From positions 1 through 6,855 of the forward strand of contig JAGAAU010000133.1 of NCBI GenBank assembly GCA_017615135.1: DNA of 6,855 bases, given 5' to 3'. The stretch's first letter is position 1. The number at the start of each line of letters is the position of its first letter. Shown in pieces: positions 1 through 6,834 of this stretch. The stretch is from Bacteroidales bacterium (GTDB lineage Bacteria; Bacteroidota; Bacteroidia; Bacteroidales; UBA932). The notes under the pieces are model-generated. The model was not told where the DNA came from and did no database searches. It saw only the letters and a list, made by a program, of their open reading frames with translations. Position numbers and translations under genes: made by a program.

Positions 1-197
1 CATACTATGTGAGCCCGCTATACAACATGCTCTCCGGACTTGAAGCATATCGGTCTCATGACAAGAAATACAACGTTGTTTTCGAAGGCGACGATCAGCT
101 GCGGCAGCTGAACGATTCCATCAAGGAACTCTCGGACGAGAACCTTGAACTGAGGCGCCGTATCGCGGCCCTTAAGAAAGACAAGGACAGTCAATGA
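1..197 (+). CDS. 3' end of an unidentified gene with a C-terminal coiled coil
   Basis: The reading frame is open to the left edge (codons from position 3), so this is the C-terminal end of a longer protein. The GTG at position 9 is probably not its start. About 64 residues are visible. After a mixed segment, the tail is highly charged, with hydrophobic residues spaced 3-4-3-4 (L, L, I, L, N, L, I, L from nt 99 to about 173). This is a classic heptad pattern with one core asparagine, as in short parallel coiled coils. The stop TGA overlaps the trkH start as ATGA, which suggests translational coupling. In many bacteria a trkA gene lies near trkH, but this tail does not look like the C-terminal RCK domain of TrkA that I would expect, so I do not assign it. 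Function unknown. Confidence 0.7.
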   Translation, partial: YYVSPLYNMLSGLEAYRSHDKKYNVVFEGDDQLRQLNDSIKELSDENLELRRRIAALKKDKDSQ

Positions 198-1654
198 ACC
201 TGAAGACCGTAAGCAGATATGTCGGGTACGCCCTTCTGGTGAGTGCCCTTTTCATGCTCCTTTCCCTGGGAGTGTCTCTGCTTAACGGCCGGGACAGTGG
301 CTATGTGCCCCTGCTGGTCAGTTTTCTTATCACTTTCATTTTCGGCGTCTTCCCCTTCATCTTCGTGCGGAGGACAAATGCCATTACTCTTAAGGAAGGG
401 TATCTTATCATCACCCTTTCCTGGCTGCTCTCCTTCGTGTTCGGAATGCTGCCCTATGCCCTCTGGGGCGGGCCTTTCACCGTCTCCAACGCCTGGTTCG
501 AGAGCGTGTCCGGATTCACCACGACGGGAGCTACCATACTGGACGATGTCGAGGCTCTGCCGCTCAGTCTGATTTTCTGGCGCAGTTCCACCCATTTTAT
601 CGGTGGACTCGGAGTAGTGGTGTTCCTGCTGCTTATTATCCCGAATACCAGCCCGGTAAAGCTGCGGCTCACAAACATGGAGCTCTCCAACCTTTCCAAG
701 GGCTCCTATTCAGTGCGCACCAACCGCACGGTGTATATTTTTGCCTATGTTTACCTCGGGCTGATGGTGCTGGCGCTCGTATGCTACCTGCTCGCCGGAA
801 TGTCTCTGTTCGATGCCACCTGCCATGCATTCAGCATCTGCGCGGCCGGAGGGTTCAGCAGCCGCAACCTTTCCATAGCGTCGTTCAATTCCCCGGTGAT
901 CGAGGTGATGACCACGGTGCTGATGCTGCTGTCTTCCATTCACTTCGAGCTGCTGTTCCTGGCCGTGGTAAACCGTTCCCTCAAGCCAATGAACAACCCT
1001 GTGCTGAAGGCGTATCTGCTCTGGCTGCTTGTCTGTATGGTGAGTCTGACGCTTATCCTTAAACTGGACGGCGCTGTGAACAGCTGGCTGCTTGCCTTCC
1101 ACTACGCCAGCTTCCAGACTATAAGTACCGCATCCACTACAGGTTTCTCGGTTGTAGATTATTCCGGCTGGCCGGTGTTTGCCAATACAATCATACTTTC
1201 ACTTGCCCTGGTGTGCGCCTGTGCAGGCTCTCCTTCCGGAGGCATCAAGGCAGACCGTATCCTGATTGCGCTTAAGAGTATAGGCCGGCAGACCAATCGC
1301 ATACTCCATCCTTCTTCAGTGAATGAGGTTAAGCTGGGAGACAGGTATTTCAGAGATTCCGAGGTGTATCCGCACCTGATCTATATTATGCTTTACGGCC
1401 TGTTGCTCATGATTTCCGTAGTGCTCAGCGTTGTCTGCGGTGTAAATGCACACAGTTCCATCGCCGCATCCATTTCCTCGCTGGGCAATGTGGGGCCGGC
1501 CGTACAGGAGCTTGGGGGCTTCGGCAGTTTCAACCCCCTGCCTGCATCTGCCAAATTCCTCTATTCCTTCGATATGTTTCTCGGTCGAATAGAGATTTAT
1601 CCGGTCCTGGCTGTGTTTACCATGCTTGCAGACCGCAGACACCGGGGGGCGTGA
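194..1654 (+). CDS. trkH: TrkH family potassium uptake protein
   Basis: This is the membrane subunit of a Trk-type K+ uptake system, a channel-like inner-membrane protein normally gated by a cytoplasmic TrkA RCK ring. It has 486 residues, a typical TrkH length. Four membrane-pore-membrane repeats can be recognised by their filter loops: SGFTTTGAT (filter glycine G112), AAGGFSS (G219/G220), STASTTGFS (G317) and LGNVGPA (G434). The conserved loop GSPSGGIK (345-352), followed by a basic stretch ending in HP, and the C-terminal GRIEIYPVL segment are also TrkH hallmarks. All four filter glycines are present, so the protein is expected to conduct K+. The start is the ATG at 194, which overlaps the upstream stop by four bases; no Shine-Dalgarno sequence is evident. 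The stop at 1652-1654 overlaps the helicase start. No trkA lies in the window; the partner may be upstream or elsewhere. Confidence 0.96.
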   Translation: MNLKTVSRYVGYALLVSALFMLLSLGVSLLNGRDSGYVPLLVSFLITFIFGVFPFIFVRRTNAITLKEGYLIITLSWLLSFVFGMLPYALWGGPFTVSNAWFESVSGFTTTGATILDDVEALPLSLIFWRSSTHFIGGLGVVVFLLLIIPNTSPVKLRLTNMELSNLSKGSYSVRTNRTVYIFAYVYLGLMVLALVCYLLAGMSLFDATCHAFSICAAGGFSSRNLSIASFNSPVIEVMTTVLMLLSSIHFELLFLAVVNRSLKPMNNPVLKAYLLWLLVCMVSLTLILKLDGAVNSWLLAFHYASFQTISTASTTGFSVVDYSGWPVFANTIILSLALVCACAGSPSGGIKADRILIALKSIGRQTNRILHPSSVNEVKLGDRYFRDSEVYPHLIYIMLYGLLLMISVVLSVVCGVNAHSSIAASISSLGNVGPAVQELGGFGSFNPLPASAKFLYSFDMFLGRIEIYPVLAVFTMLADRRHRGA

Positions 1655-3084
1655 TGCTGGTCCGGAGTCCTGAAAAACTGTACGAACTGTTCCGGGATAA
1701 ACTCGGCGTTCAGCCCACTTCCTGCCAGGACCGTCTTATGCGGGAAACGGCAGATTTCCTCACAGGCTCTTCATCTGACATAATGATAGTGGACGGTTAT
1801 GCCGGCACAGGCAAGACTACCGTCATTTCCGCTATAGTGAACACTTTGCTTCCCCTTGGAAGGGAATGCGTGCTGCTGGCTCCGACCGGCCGCGCCGCCA
1901 AGGTGTTCTCGAGGATGAGCGGTCAGAATGCGGCCACCATCCACAAGCATATCTACCGTCAGAAATCGGTTGGGGCGGACGGATTCGGCAAGTTTACCCT
2001 TGCCCAGAACGAGGCCGCCGGGGCTCTCTTCATTGTGGACGAAGTGTCCCTGATTGGAATTGCCGCCTCTCAGGAAGGCGGAGGGATGACTTTCGGCTCC
2101 GGGGATCTGCTGGACGACCTTGTGACCTTCGTGCGGAGCGGCCGTCGCTGCCGTCTTATGCTTGTGGGAGACTCTGCACAGCTGCCTCCGGTTGGGCTGG
2201 ATGCAAGCCCGGCCCTCTCTCCGGAATATATGTCAGAGTATGGGGAGGTGGTGCATGTGGCCATGGAGTCCGTGGTAAGGCAGGCGGCCGGTTCGGGCAT
2301 ACTGGTGAATGCCGGCATGGTGCGTGGATGCATAGCCGGAAGCGTGCCGGAAGAGGGCTTGAAGCTCAGGCTCGAAGGCTTTGAAGATATAGAACGGGTT
2401 AGCGGGGGAGAGCTGATAGATGTCCTTTCGGACGCATATTCGCGCTATGGCGAGTACGGGACGGTGGTGCTCTGCCGTTCCAATAAACGTGCAATCCGCT
2501 ACAATATGGGAATCCGCAGCCGCGTACTTTTCAAAGAAGAAAGGCTTAACCGGGGCGACCGTCTGATGATAGTGAAAAACAATTACACCACAGACGAGAA
2601 GAAGGACGGGATCCCCTATATAGCCAACGGCGACATTGCCACTCTGGAGCATATCGGACGCTATAAAGACATATACGGCTTTGAATTCGTGAAGGCGGAA
2701 CTGAGCTTCCCGGATTACGACGATGCCGGCGTGAATATGCTCATCCTTCTGGATACCCTGGTTTCTGAATCGCCCTCGCTTACCTATGAGCAGCAGAATG
2801 CGCTCTACACCGCTGTCTCTGAAGATTATTCCCATATTAAGGGCAAACATAAACGCTGGATGGCCGTGCGGGAAGACCCTTACTACAATGCCCTTCAGGT
2901 CAAGTATGCCGAAGCCATTACCTGCCATAAGAGCCAGGGCGGCCAGTGGGACTGCGTGTTCATAGACTGTCCTTTCTGGCAGGATGAAATTTCCGCAGAA
3001 GACCTTAAATGGCTGTATACCGCACTCACCAGGGCGGTAAAGAAAGTGTACCTGGTGAATTTCCCCGATAAATTCTTCGTATGA
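1654..3084 (+). CDS. RecD/Dda-like superfamily 1 DNA helicase
   Basis: An ATP-dependent DNA helicase of superfamily 1B, 476 residues from the ATG at 1654. Motifs appear in order: a Q-motif glutamine (Q25), Walker A GYAGTGKTT (48-56, K54), Walker B IVDE (D129-E130), motif III GDSAQLPPVG (172-181, D173 and Q176), a VRQ motif (R209-Q210), a UvrD_C_2-type motif HKSQGGQWD (425-433) and motif VI YTALTRA (455-461, arginine finger R460). It lacks the long N-terminal region of RecD2 proteins, which are usually around 700 residues. Its size is closer to phage T4 Dda and to the short RecD-like helicases common in Bacteroidota, so a role in DNA repair or recombination is inferred, not shown. No nuclease domain or RecB/RecC partner is nearby. 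A GTG at 1651 in the same frame would add one residue. ATG is preferred because it forms a TGATG junction with the trkH stop. The gene ends four bases into the peptidase gene. Confidence 0.93.
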   Translation: MLVRSPEKLYELFRDKLGVQPTSCQDRLMRETADFLTGSSSDIMIVDGYAGTGKTTVISAIVNTLLPLGRECVLLAPTGRAAKVFSRMSGQNAATIHKHIYRQKSVGADGFGKFTLAQNEAAGALFIVDEVSLIGIAASQEGGGMTFGSGDLLDDLVTFVRSGRRCRLMLVGDSAQLPPVGLDASPALSPEYMSEYGEVVHVAMESVVRQAAGSGILVNAGMVRGCIAGSVPEEGLKLRLEGFEDIERVSGGELIDVLSDAYSRYGEYGTVVLCRSNKRAIRYNMGIRSRVLFKEERLNRGDRLMIVKNNYTTDEKKDGIPYIANGDIATLEHIGRYKDIYGFEFVKAELSFPDYDDAGVNMLILLDTLVSESPSLTYEQQNALYTAVSEDYSHIKGKHKRWMAVREDPYYNALQVKYAEAITCHKSQGGQWDCVFIDCPFWQDEISAEDLKWLYTALTRAVKKVYLVNFPDKFFV

Positions 3085-4910
3085 ACCTTATGAGAAAGCA
3101 AATACTGCTTCTGAGTGTACTGATTGCGGCTGTTTCCCTTAATGCCAGGGCAGAAGAGGAATGCAATCCCACCCCTTCTCCGGACTCTTCGCTGGTGGCC
3201 TTTACCCGTGGGGGCGACCTGTACGTTCGCAGCGCCTCGGGTGAGGGGGAGAGGAGGCTTACCTTCGACGGGTCTGATGTGATTCTGAACGGATACGCTT
3301 CCTGGGTGTATTATGAGGAGATTCTGGGCCGGAGTACCAGATACAAGGCATTCTGGTGGAGTCCGGATTCCAGGAAAATCGTCTTCTACCGCTTCGATGA
3401 CAGCCAGGTGGGCCGGTTCCCCATCTGGAGCGAGGCCGGCCAGTACGGCAGCCTGAAAATTACCCGATATCCCAAGGCGGGAACGCCGAACCCGTCTGTG
3501 CGGATTGGGATTGCCGCCGCCGACGGCTCTTCGCTGCAGTGGTGCAGTTTCCCGGACGCTCCCGGACGCTCCTTCGGCACTCCTTTCTGGGCTCCCGGTT
3601 CGCAGATGCTCTGTGTGCCTTCGGAACCTTCGCGCGGTCAGGACAAATTGGAAATTTACCGGGTGGATGCCTCGGAGGCGACCTCGGAACTTATTTATAC
3701 AGAGCAATATAACACCTGGCTGGACTGGCCGGAGAATGTTTATGCCGCTGGGGTCGGATTCTATATGGTTCGCAGTTTTGAGAGCGGCTGGGAACAGATT
3801 TACTTCCTTTCATACGACGGTAAAACTTTCAGGCGGCTCACGGACGGGCAGAACTGGGATGTGCGCATTGTGCGCGCAGACGAGCGCAAAGGAGAGCTGT
3901 GGTTTATGGCCAAACGCGGTTCCAGGCTGCATCCAGCCCTGTATTATCTGGACCGCAAGGGGAGAATCACCGAACTGAGTTCCCCGGACTATTGGGCTTC
4001 CAAGCCGGAATTCAGCGAAGACGGAAAGAAGGTGAAACTGCGCCTTTCCACTGCAGCTGAACCATGGACGGACGTGGTCTGCGATGCCCGCAAATCTTGG
4101 CGCAAAACGCCATCGTCGATGCCGGCGGCGGCAGAACCTGAACCCTGGGCTCCCAGGCCGGTCTGCATCGAGAACGACTGTTTTCAGCTGTACGGCCTCA
4201 TCTCATATCCCAAAGGCTTCGACCCTTCCCGCAGGTATCCTGTGGTTATGCAGATTTACGGTGGCCCCGGGACGCCTTATGTGAGGGATTTCTGGAAATC
4301 CCGGGACGCATCGGACGCATGGTGCACGGACAACGGCGCAATTTACCTGGTGGCGGACCCCCGCAGCAGCGGCGAGAATGGCCGTGCCGGCATGGACGAA
4401 GCCTTCAGGCAGGTTACCGTGAAGGAACTGGGGGACTATCTGGCCTGGGCTAAGTACCTTAAATCCCTTCCGTATGTAGACAGGATAGGGGTAAAGGGCT
4501 TCTCCTTCGGCGGCACAAGTACCGCTATGCTGGTGCTTCGCTATCCTGAGTATTTCTGCTGTGGAATTGCCGGCGGCGGAGTTTATGACTGGAGCCTTTA
4601 CGATTCCCACTATACCGAGCGCTTTATGCAGACTCCGGAGGAGAACCCCGACGGTTATGCCGCTGCCTCCGTGCTGAATTATGTGGATGGGCTGGACCCT
4701 GCCCGGGTTGGCCGTCTGATGATTACTCACGGCACCGCCGACGACAATGTCCACCTGCAGAACAGTCTGCAGCTGGTCGACGCTCTGCAGAAGGCCGGGA
4801 TTCAGTTCGAGCTTATGCTGTATCCCGGAGGCATGCATGGCTATCGCGGTGCCCAGAAGGCCCACTCAGATTCACTCGAGGCACAGTTTTGGAAGAGATG
4901 GCTGTTCTGA
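3081..4910 (+). CDS. Secreted S9B peptidase, DPP IV-like, with shortened propeller
   Basis: A serine exopeptidase of the prolyl oligopeptidase family, expected to remove Xaa-Pro or Xaa-Ala dipeptides from peptide N-termini outside the cytoplasm. Residues 1-24 form a signal peptide (basic MRK, hydrophobic core, A-R-A before the cleavage site); there is no lipobox. The propeller carries the substrate-amine glutamates in WVYYEE (E79-E80). The C-terminal alpha/beta-hydrolase domain has Ser475 in GFSFGG, Asp554 and Asn556 in HGTADDNVH (550-558), His586, oxyanion Tyr393 in IYGGPG, and S1-pocket residues in WSLYDSHYTERFM (504-516). All catalytic positions are present. At 609 residues it is about 110 shorter than familiar DPP IV proteins; mature homology begins near the second propeller blade. 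The usual D-x-R-G-x-G motif reads DPRSSG (426-431). The start ATG overlaps the helicase stop as ATGA; another ATG at 3090 is possible. Confidence 0.92.
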   Translation: MNLMRKQILLLSVLIAAVSLNARAEEECNPTPSPDSSLVAFTRGGDLYVRSASGEGERRLTFDGSDVILNGYASWVYYEEILGRSTRYKAFWWSPDSRKIVFYRFDDSQVGRFPIWSEAGQYGSLKITRYPKAGTPNPSVRIGIAAADGSSLQWCSFPDAPGRSFGTPFWAPGSQMLCVPSEPSRGQDKLEIYRVDASEATSELIYTEQYNTWLDWPENVYAAGVGFYMVRSFESGWEQIYFLSYDGKTFRRLTDGQNWDVRIVRADERKGELWFMAKRGSRLHPALYYLDRKGRITELSSPDYWASKPEFSEDGKKVKLRLSTAAEPWTDVVCDARKSWRKTPSSMPAAAEPEPWAPRPVCIENDCFQLYGLISYPKGFDPSRRYPVVMQIYGGPGTPYVRDFWKSRDASDAWCTDNGAIYLVADPRSSGENGRAGMDEAFRQVTVKELGDYLAWAKYLKSLPYVDRIGVKGFSFGGTSTAMLVLRYPEYFCCGIAGGGVYDWSLYDSHYTERFMQTPEENPDGYAAASVLNYVDGLDPARVGRLMITHGTADDNVHLQNSLQLVDALQKAGIQFELMLYPGGMHGYRGAQKAHSDSLEAQFWKRWLF

Positions 4911-4931
4911 AATTTTTAAACAAAAAGCGAT
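4911..4931 (+). other. Short AT-rich junction with A-rich initiation region
   Basis: This is the only gap between the stop and start codons of the plus-strand run: 21 bases, mostly A and T in an otherwise GC-rich stretch. It holds no hairpin and no TAnnTTTG element, so it is more likely a translation initiation region for the SIMPL gene than a promoter or terminator. Confidence 0.4.
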
Positions 4932-5636
4932 ATGGAGACAAAAAACAAAAATCTGACCGGCCTGTGGATTATGGCGGGCCTTGTGGTGATAGGTCTTATG
5001 CTGCCGGTGGCGGTTTCCCGCCTTAAATCCTACGACAGGGTGGTGAGCGTGAAGGGCCTGTGCGAGCGCGTGGTCAAAGCCGATAAGGTTATATGGCCTA
5101 TGCAGTACAAACTTGCCGGGAACGACCTGTCCGGCCTCTATTCCGAGATGGAAAGGGCGAACGGGGTGCTGAGTGCTTTCCTGGTTTCCGATGGGCTGGA
5201 CGAATCTGAGATAATTTTTTCGCTTCCGGAGATTTCAGATAAGTATACTCAGGAATACGGAAATAACGACAGGGCTTTCCGCTATGTGCTGACTTGTACG
5301 GTTACGGCCTGTACTTCAAAGGTAGACCAGGTCCTGGCCCTTATGGAAAAGCAGTCCGGATTGATTTCCGACGGGGTAATCCTTTCCTCAGGATGGAACT
5401 GCGATCCGCGCTTCGACTTTGAAGGCCTGAACGATATAAAGCCGGAGATGGTGGAAGAGGCTACCAAAAATGCCCGTGCCGTGGCCCAGAAATTCGCAAC
5501 CGATTCCGGCAGCAGGCTGGGAAAGATCAAAGATGCCAGCCAGGGTACTTTCTCTATTGAAGACAGGGACGCCAACACCCACTTTATGAAGAAAGTGAGG
5601 ATAGTTACCTACGTCACTTATTATCTGGCCAACTGA
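4932..5636 (+). CDS. Membrane-anchored SIMPL-domain (DUF541) protein
   Basis: A 234-residue protein with a short charged N-terminus, one hydrophobic segment (about 11-29) and a periplasmic domain of the SIMPL/DUF541 family. The family signature starts at VVSVKGLCERVVKADKVIWP (38-57). The C-terminal strand KVRIVTYVTYYL is also typical. The hydrophobic segment ends in P-V-A-V-S-R with no good signal-peptidase site, so it is more likely an anchor than a cleaved signal. The biochemical role of SIMPL proteins is poorly defined; members such as Brucella BP26 are periplasmic, assemble into oligomers and have been linked to envelope and oxidative stress. The gene follows the peptidase after 21 bases. 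An A-rich stretch (aaacaaaaagcg) just before the ATG is the kind of initiation region usual in Bacteroidota. Its 3' end overlaps the convergent methyltransferase gene by 23 bases. Confidence 0.9.
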   Translation: METKNKNLTGLWIMAGLVVIGLMLPVAVSRLKSYDRVVSVKGLCERVVKADKVIWPMQYKLAGNDLSGLYSEMERANGVLSAFLVSDGLDESEIIFSLPEISDKYTQEYGNNDRAFRYVLTCTVTACTSKVDQVLALMEKQSGLISDGVILSSGWNCDPRFDFEGLNDIKPEMVEEATKNARAVAQKFATDSGSRLGKIKDASQGTFSIEDRDANTHFMKKVRIVTYVTYYLAN

Positions 5637-6795
5637 CGCAGACCAGCAGTTTCCGTGTAGAATCGGACAGCGTGACGGCGAAAATACGTTCGCTTCCTCC
5701 GCCGTTGCAGCCGCTTCTCCCGCGCAGTTCCTCGGAACTGACAGGTACTCCCCGTGCCGAGATTTCGGCGCGGGGATACCTTTTCCCGGCTTCTCTGAAG
5801 CCGGCGCGGGAGAAGGGCAGGAGGTCGATAACGCGGAACAATTTCCCTGGTGCTCCTGACGCAATTTCCGGCGCCATACATTTGTACAGGTGGGTAGAAG
5901 CGGAAAGCTGTTGCATTGAATAGAGACTGCATGGGAGTTTGAAGGCGCCTGATTTCATCAGCGCGGCTCCCGGCTCGAAAATGTGGTCGTCAACGGAAAT
6001 GCAGCCGGCAAATTCAGCCTCGCTGGACTTTTCCCTGGAAGGATAGAAACTCAGGATTGCGCCTTTTCCGGCCGTTGCAACCGTAATCAGGGGTTCGTCC
6101 TTTTCTTCTCCGCTGAAGACCAGCAGCAGTTCCTTGCATTCCCCGTCTTTCTCGAAGATGTGTATCCCGGTCAGGACCGGCCCGAACAGTCTGGACAGCA
6201 TGGTGATATCCGCCATAGGGGAGAGTTTGACCAGGATTCTGGGGCAGATGCTGCGGAGTTGCGGTACCAGCGTTACGGGGTTCGGGCTGCAGTCTTCGGG
6301 CAGAAACACCCTCGAACCGCCTTCGCTGCGGCGGGAAGGATCGAAATAAATCAGGTCCGGCCTGAATCCTTCCAGCGCTTTCCCTAGCTGTGTATCTTCG
6401 GAACTGTTCCCGTCTTTTCCCGCTTCGAAATTGCAGAATACGGTGTTGGCGGCTCCTGCTGCGGCGAAATTGCGTTTTGCGGCATCGAACAGGACGGGGT
6501 TCTTTTCGTTGTATAGTATCCTGCCGAATATCTTTGAAAAAGCTATGCAGTCTATCCCCAGCCCTCCGGTAAGGTCTGCTACGGCGGCTTTCCCGAGGCC
6601 CTCCCCGAGCAGATTCCCGGCTACTTGGCATTTGTATTCTGCGGCCGCTTCGGAAGAGCATTGTTCAAGCGGCAGCGACCCCGGCAGCTCAAGTATGCCG
6701 CCGAGGGTGGGAAGTTTCTTTTCCGCCTTGCTTCTCAGCCTGGATTCTTCCTGCTCCAGCAGCCCTGCAAAGCCTTTTTTTCTTTCTTCTGCCAC
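5614..6795 (-). CDS. Class I SAM-dependent methyltransferase with THUMP-like domain
   Basis: A probable S-adenosylmethionine-dependent methyltransferase, 393 residues if it starts at the GTG at 6795. A helical N-terminal segment ends in EQCSSE (44-49). The Rossmann domain follows, with motif I DLTGGLGID (74-82), a post-motif acidic residue in NEKNP (E97), and catalytic-type motif IV YFDPSRR (150-156). The C-terminal part matches the THUMP-like domain found on these proteins in Bacteroidota: EPGAALMKSGAF (274-285), a THLY motif near 301-304, and a final RGVPVSSEELRGR block. An RNA substrate is plausible from the family context but unproven. The start is uncertain. The frame stays open to the window edge, and an in-frame TTG at 6843 would give 409 residues, but sequence above 6800 is AT-rich and promoter-like, so a start at GTG 6795 or TTG 6804 fits better. 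The gene runs against the SIMPL gene. Confidence 0.88.
   Translation of the reverse strand: MAEERKKGFAGLLEQEESRLRSKAEKKLPTLGGILELPGSLPLEQCSSEAAAEYKCQVAGNLLGEGLGKAAVADLTGGLGIDCIAFSKIFGRILYNEKNPVLFDAAKRNFAAAGAANTVFCNFEAGKDGNSSEDTQLGKALEGFRPDLIYFDPSRRSEGGSRVFLPEDCSPNPVTLVPQLRSICPRILVKLSPMADITMLSRLFGPVLTGIHIFEKDGECKELLLVFSGEEKDEPLITVATAGKGAILSFYPSREKSSEAEFAGCISVDDHIFEPGAALMKSGAFKLPCSLYSMQQLSASTHLYKCMAPEIASGAPGKLFRVIDLLPFSRAGFREAGKRYPRAEISARGVPVSSEELRGRSGCNGGGSERIFAVTLSDSTRKLLVCVSWPDNK
5714..5815. repeat. Nested inverted repeats inside the methyltransferase gene
   Basis: A perfect 12-base inverted repeat (CTTCTCCCGCGC at 5714-5725, its complement at 5804-5815) encloses three smaller hairpins. These are GTTCC/GGAAC at 5728-5739; a long stem at 5744-5780 (about 16 pairs counting one T-G pair, one bulged C at 5748, loop GATT); and CCGGCTTC/GAAGCCGG at 5786-5804 with a three-base loop. 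The outer and last stems share only base 5804. The region codes for the C-terminal THUMP-like domain with no break in the frame. None of the stems is followed by a T-run on either strand, so they do not look like simple terminators. Confidence 0.6.
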
Positions 6796-6797
6796 GA

Positions 6798-6829
6798 TTT
6801 GCAAATGTAATGAATAATCCGTATTTTTG
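6798..6829 (+). promoter_or_regulatory. Bacteroidota-type promoter (TTTG -33, TAnnTTTG -7)
   Basis: TTTG at 6798-6801 and TATTTTTG at 6822-6829 match the -33 and -7 elements described for the Bacteroides primary sigma factor, with a 20-base spacer that lies in the usual range. The region is AT-rich against a GC-rich background and lies between divergent genes. It would drive the gene starting at 6835. Confidence 0.55.
6802..6809 (-). promoter_or_regulatory. Possible -7 element for the methyltransferase gene
   Basis: Read on the minus strand, 6809 to 6802 is TACATTTG, an exact TAnnTTTG match ending six bases before the GTG at 6795. I see no TTTG at the expected -33 distance, so this is weaker than the opposite promoter. 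Part of the element lies in the palindrome ATTTGCAAAT (6797-6806), which also contains the -33 TTTG of the plus-strand promoter. Confidence 0.3.
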
Positions 6830-6834
6830 TAAGT

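Noticed and set aside
736..743. TATTTTTG, a perfect TAnnTTTG promoter element inside trkH
   Set aside because: It encodes part of a membrane helix (VYIFAYV), has no suitable downstream start and is probably chance.
2233..2928. A 231-codon minus-strand frame inside the helicase gene
   Set aside because: It is antisense to conserved helicase motifs, with no family resemblance and no initiation context of its own.
2895..3707. A 270-codon open frame on the minus strand across the helicase/peptidase junction
   Set aside because: It lies opposite two well-supported genes, its product is rich in Arg, His and Pro with no recognisable motif, and long antisense frames are common in GC-rich coding DNA.
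4203..4865. A 220-codon minus-strand frame inside the peptidase gene
   Set aside because: It mirrors the conserved catalytic domain of the peptidase; no independent evidence for a gene.
5744..5804. Strong hairpins considered as a bidirectional terminator for the convergent genes
   Set aside because: They are inside the coding region, more than 100 bases from the SIMPL stop and upstream of the methyltransferase stop, and lack a following T-run on either strand.
6014..6661. A 215-codon minus-strand frame within the methyltransferase gene
   Set aside because: It is an alternative frame of the same strand with an Arg-rich, low-complexity product; the frame with motif I and DPSRR is clearly the real one.
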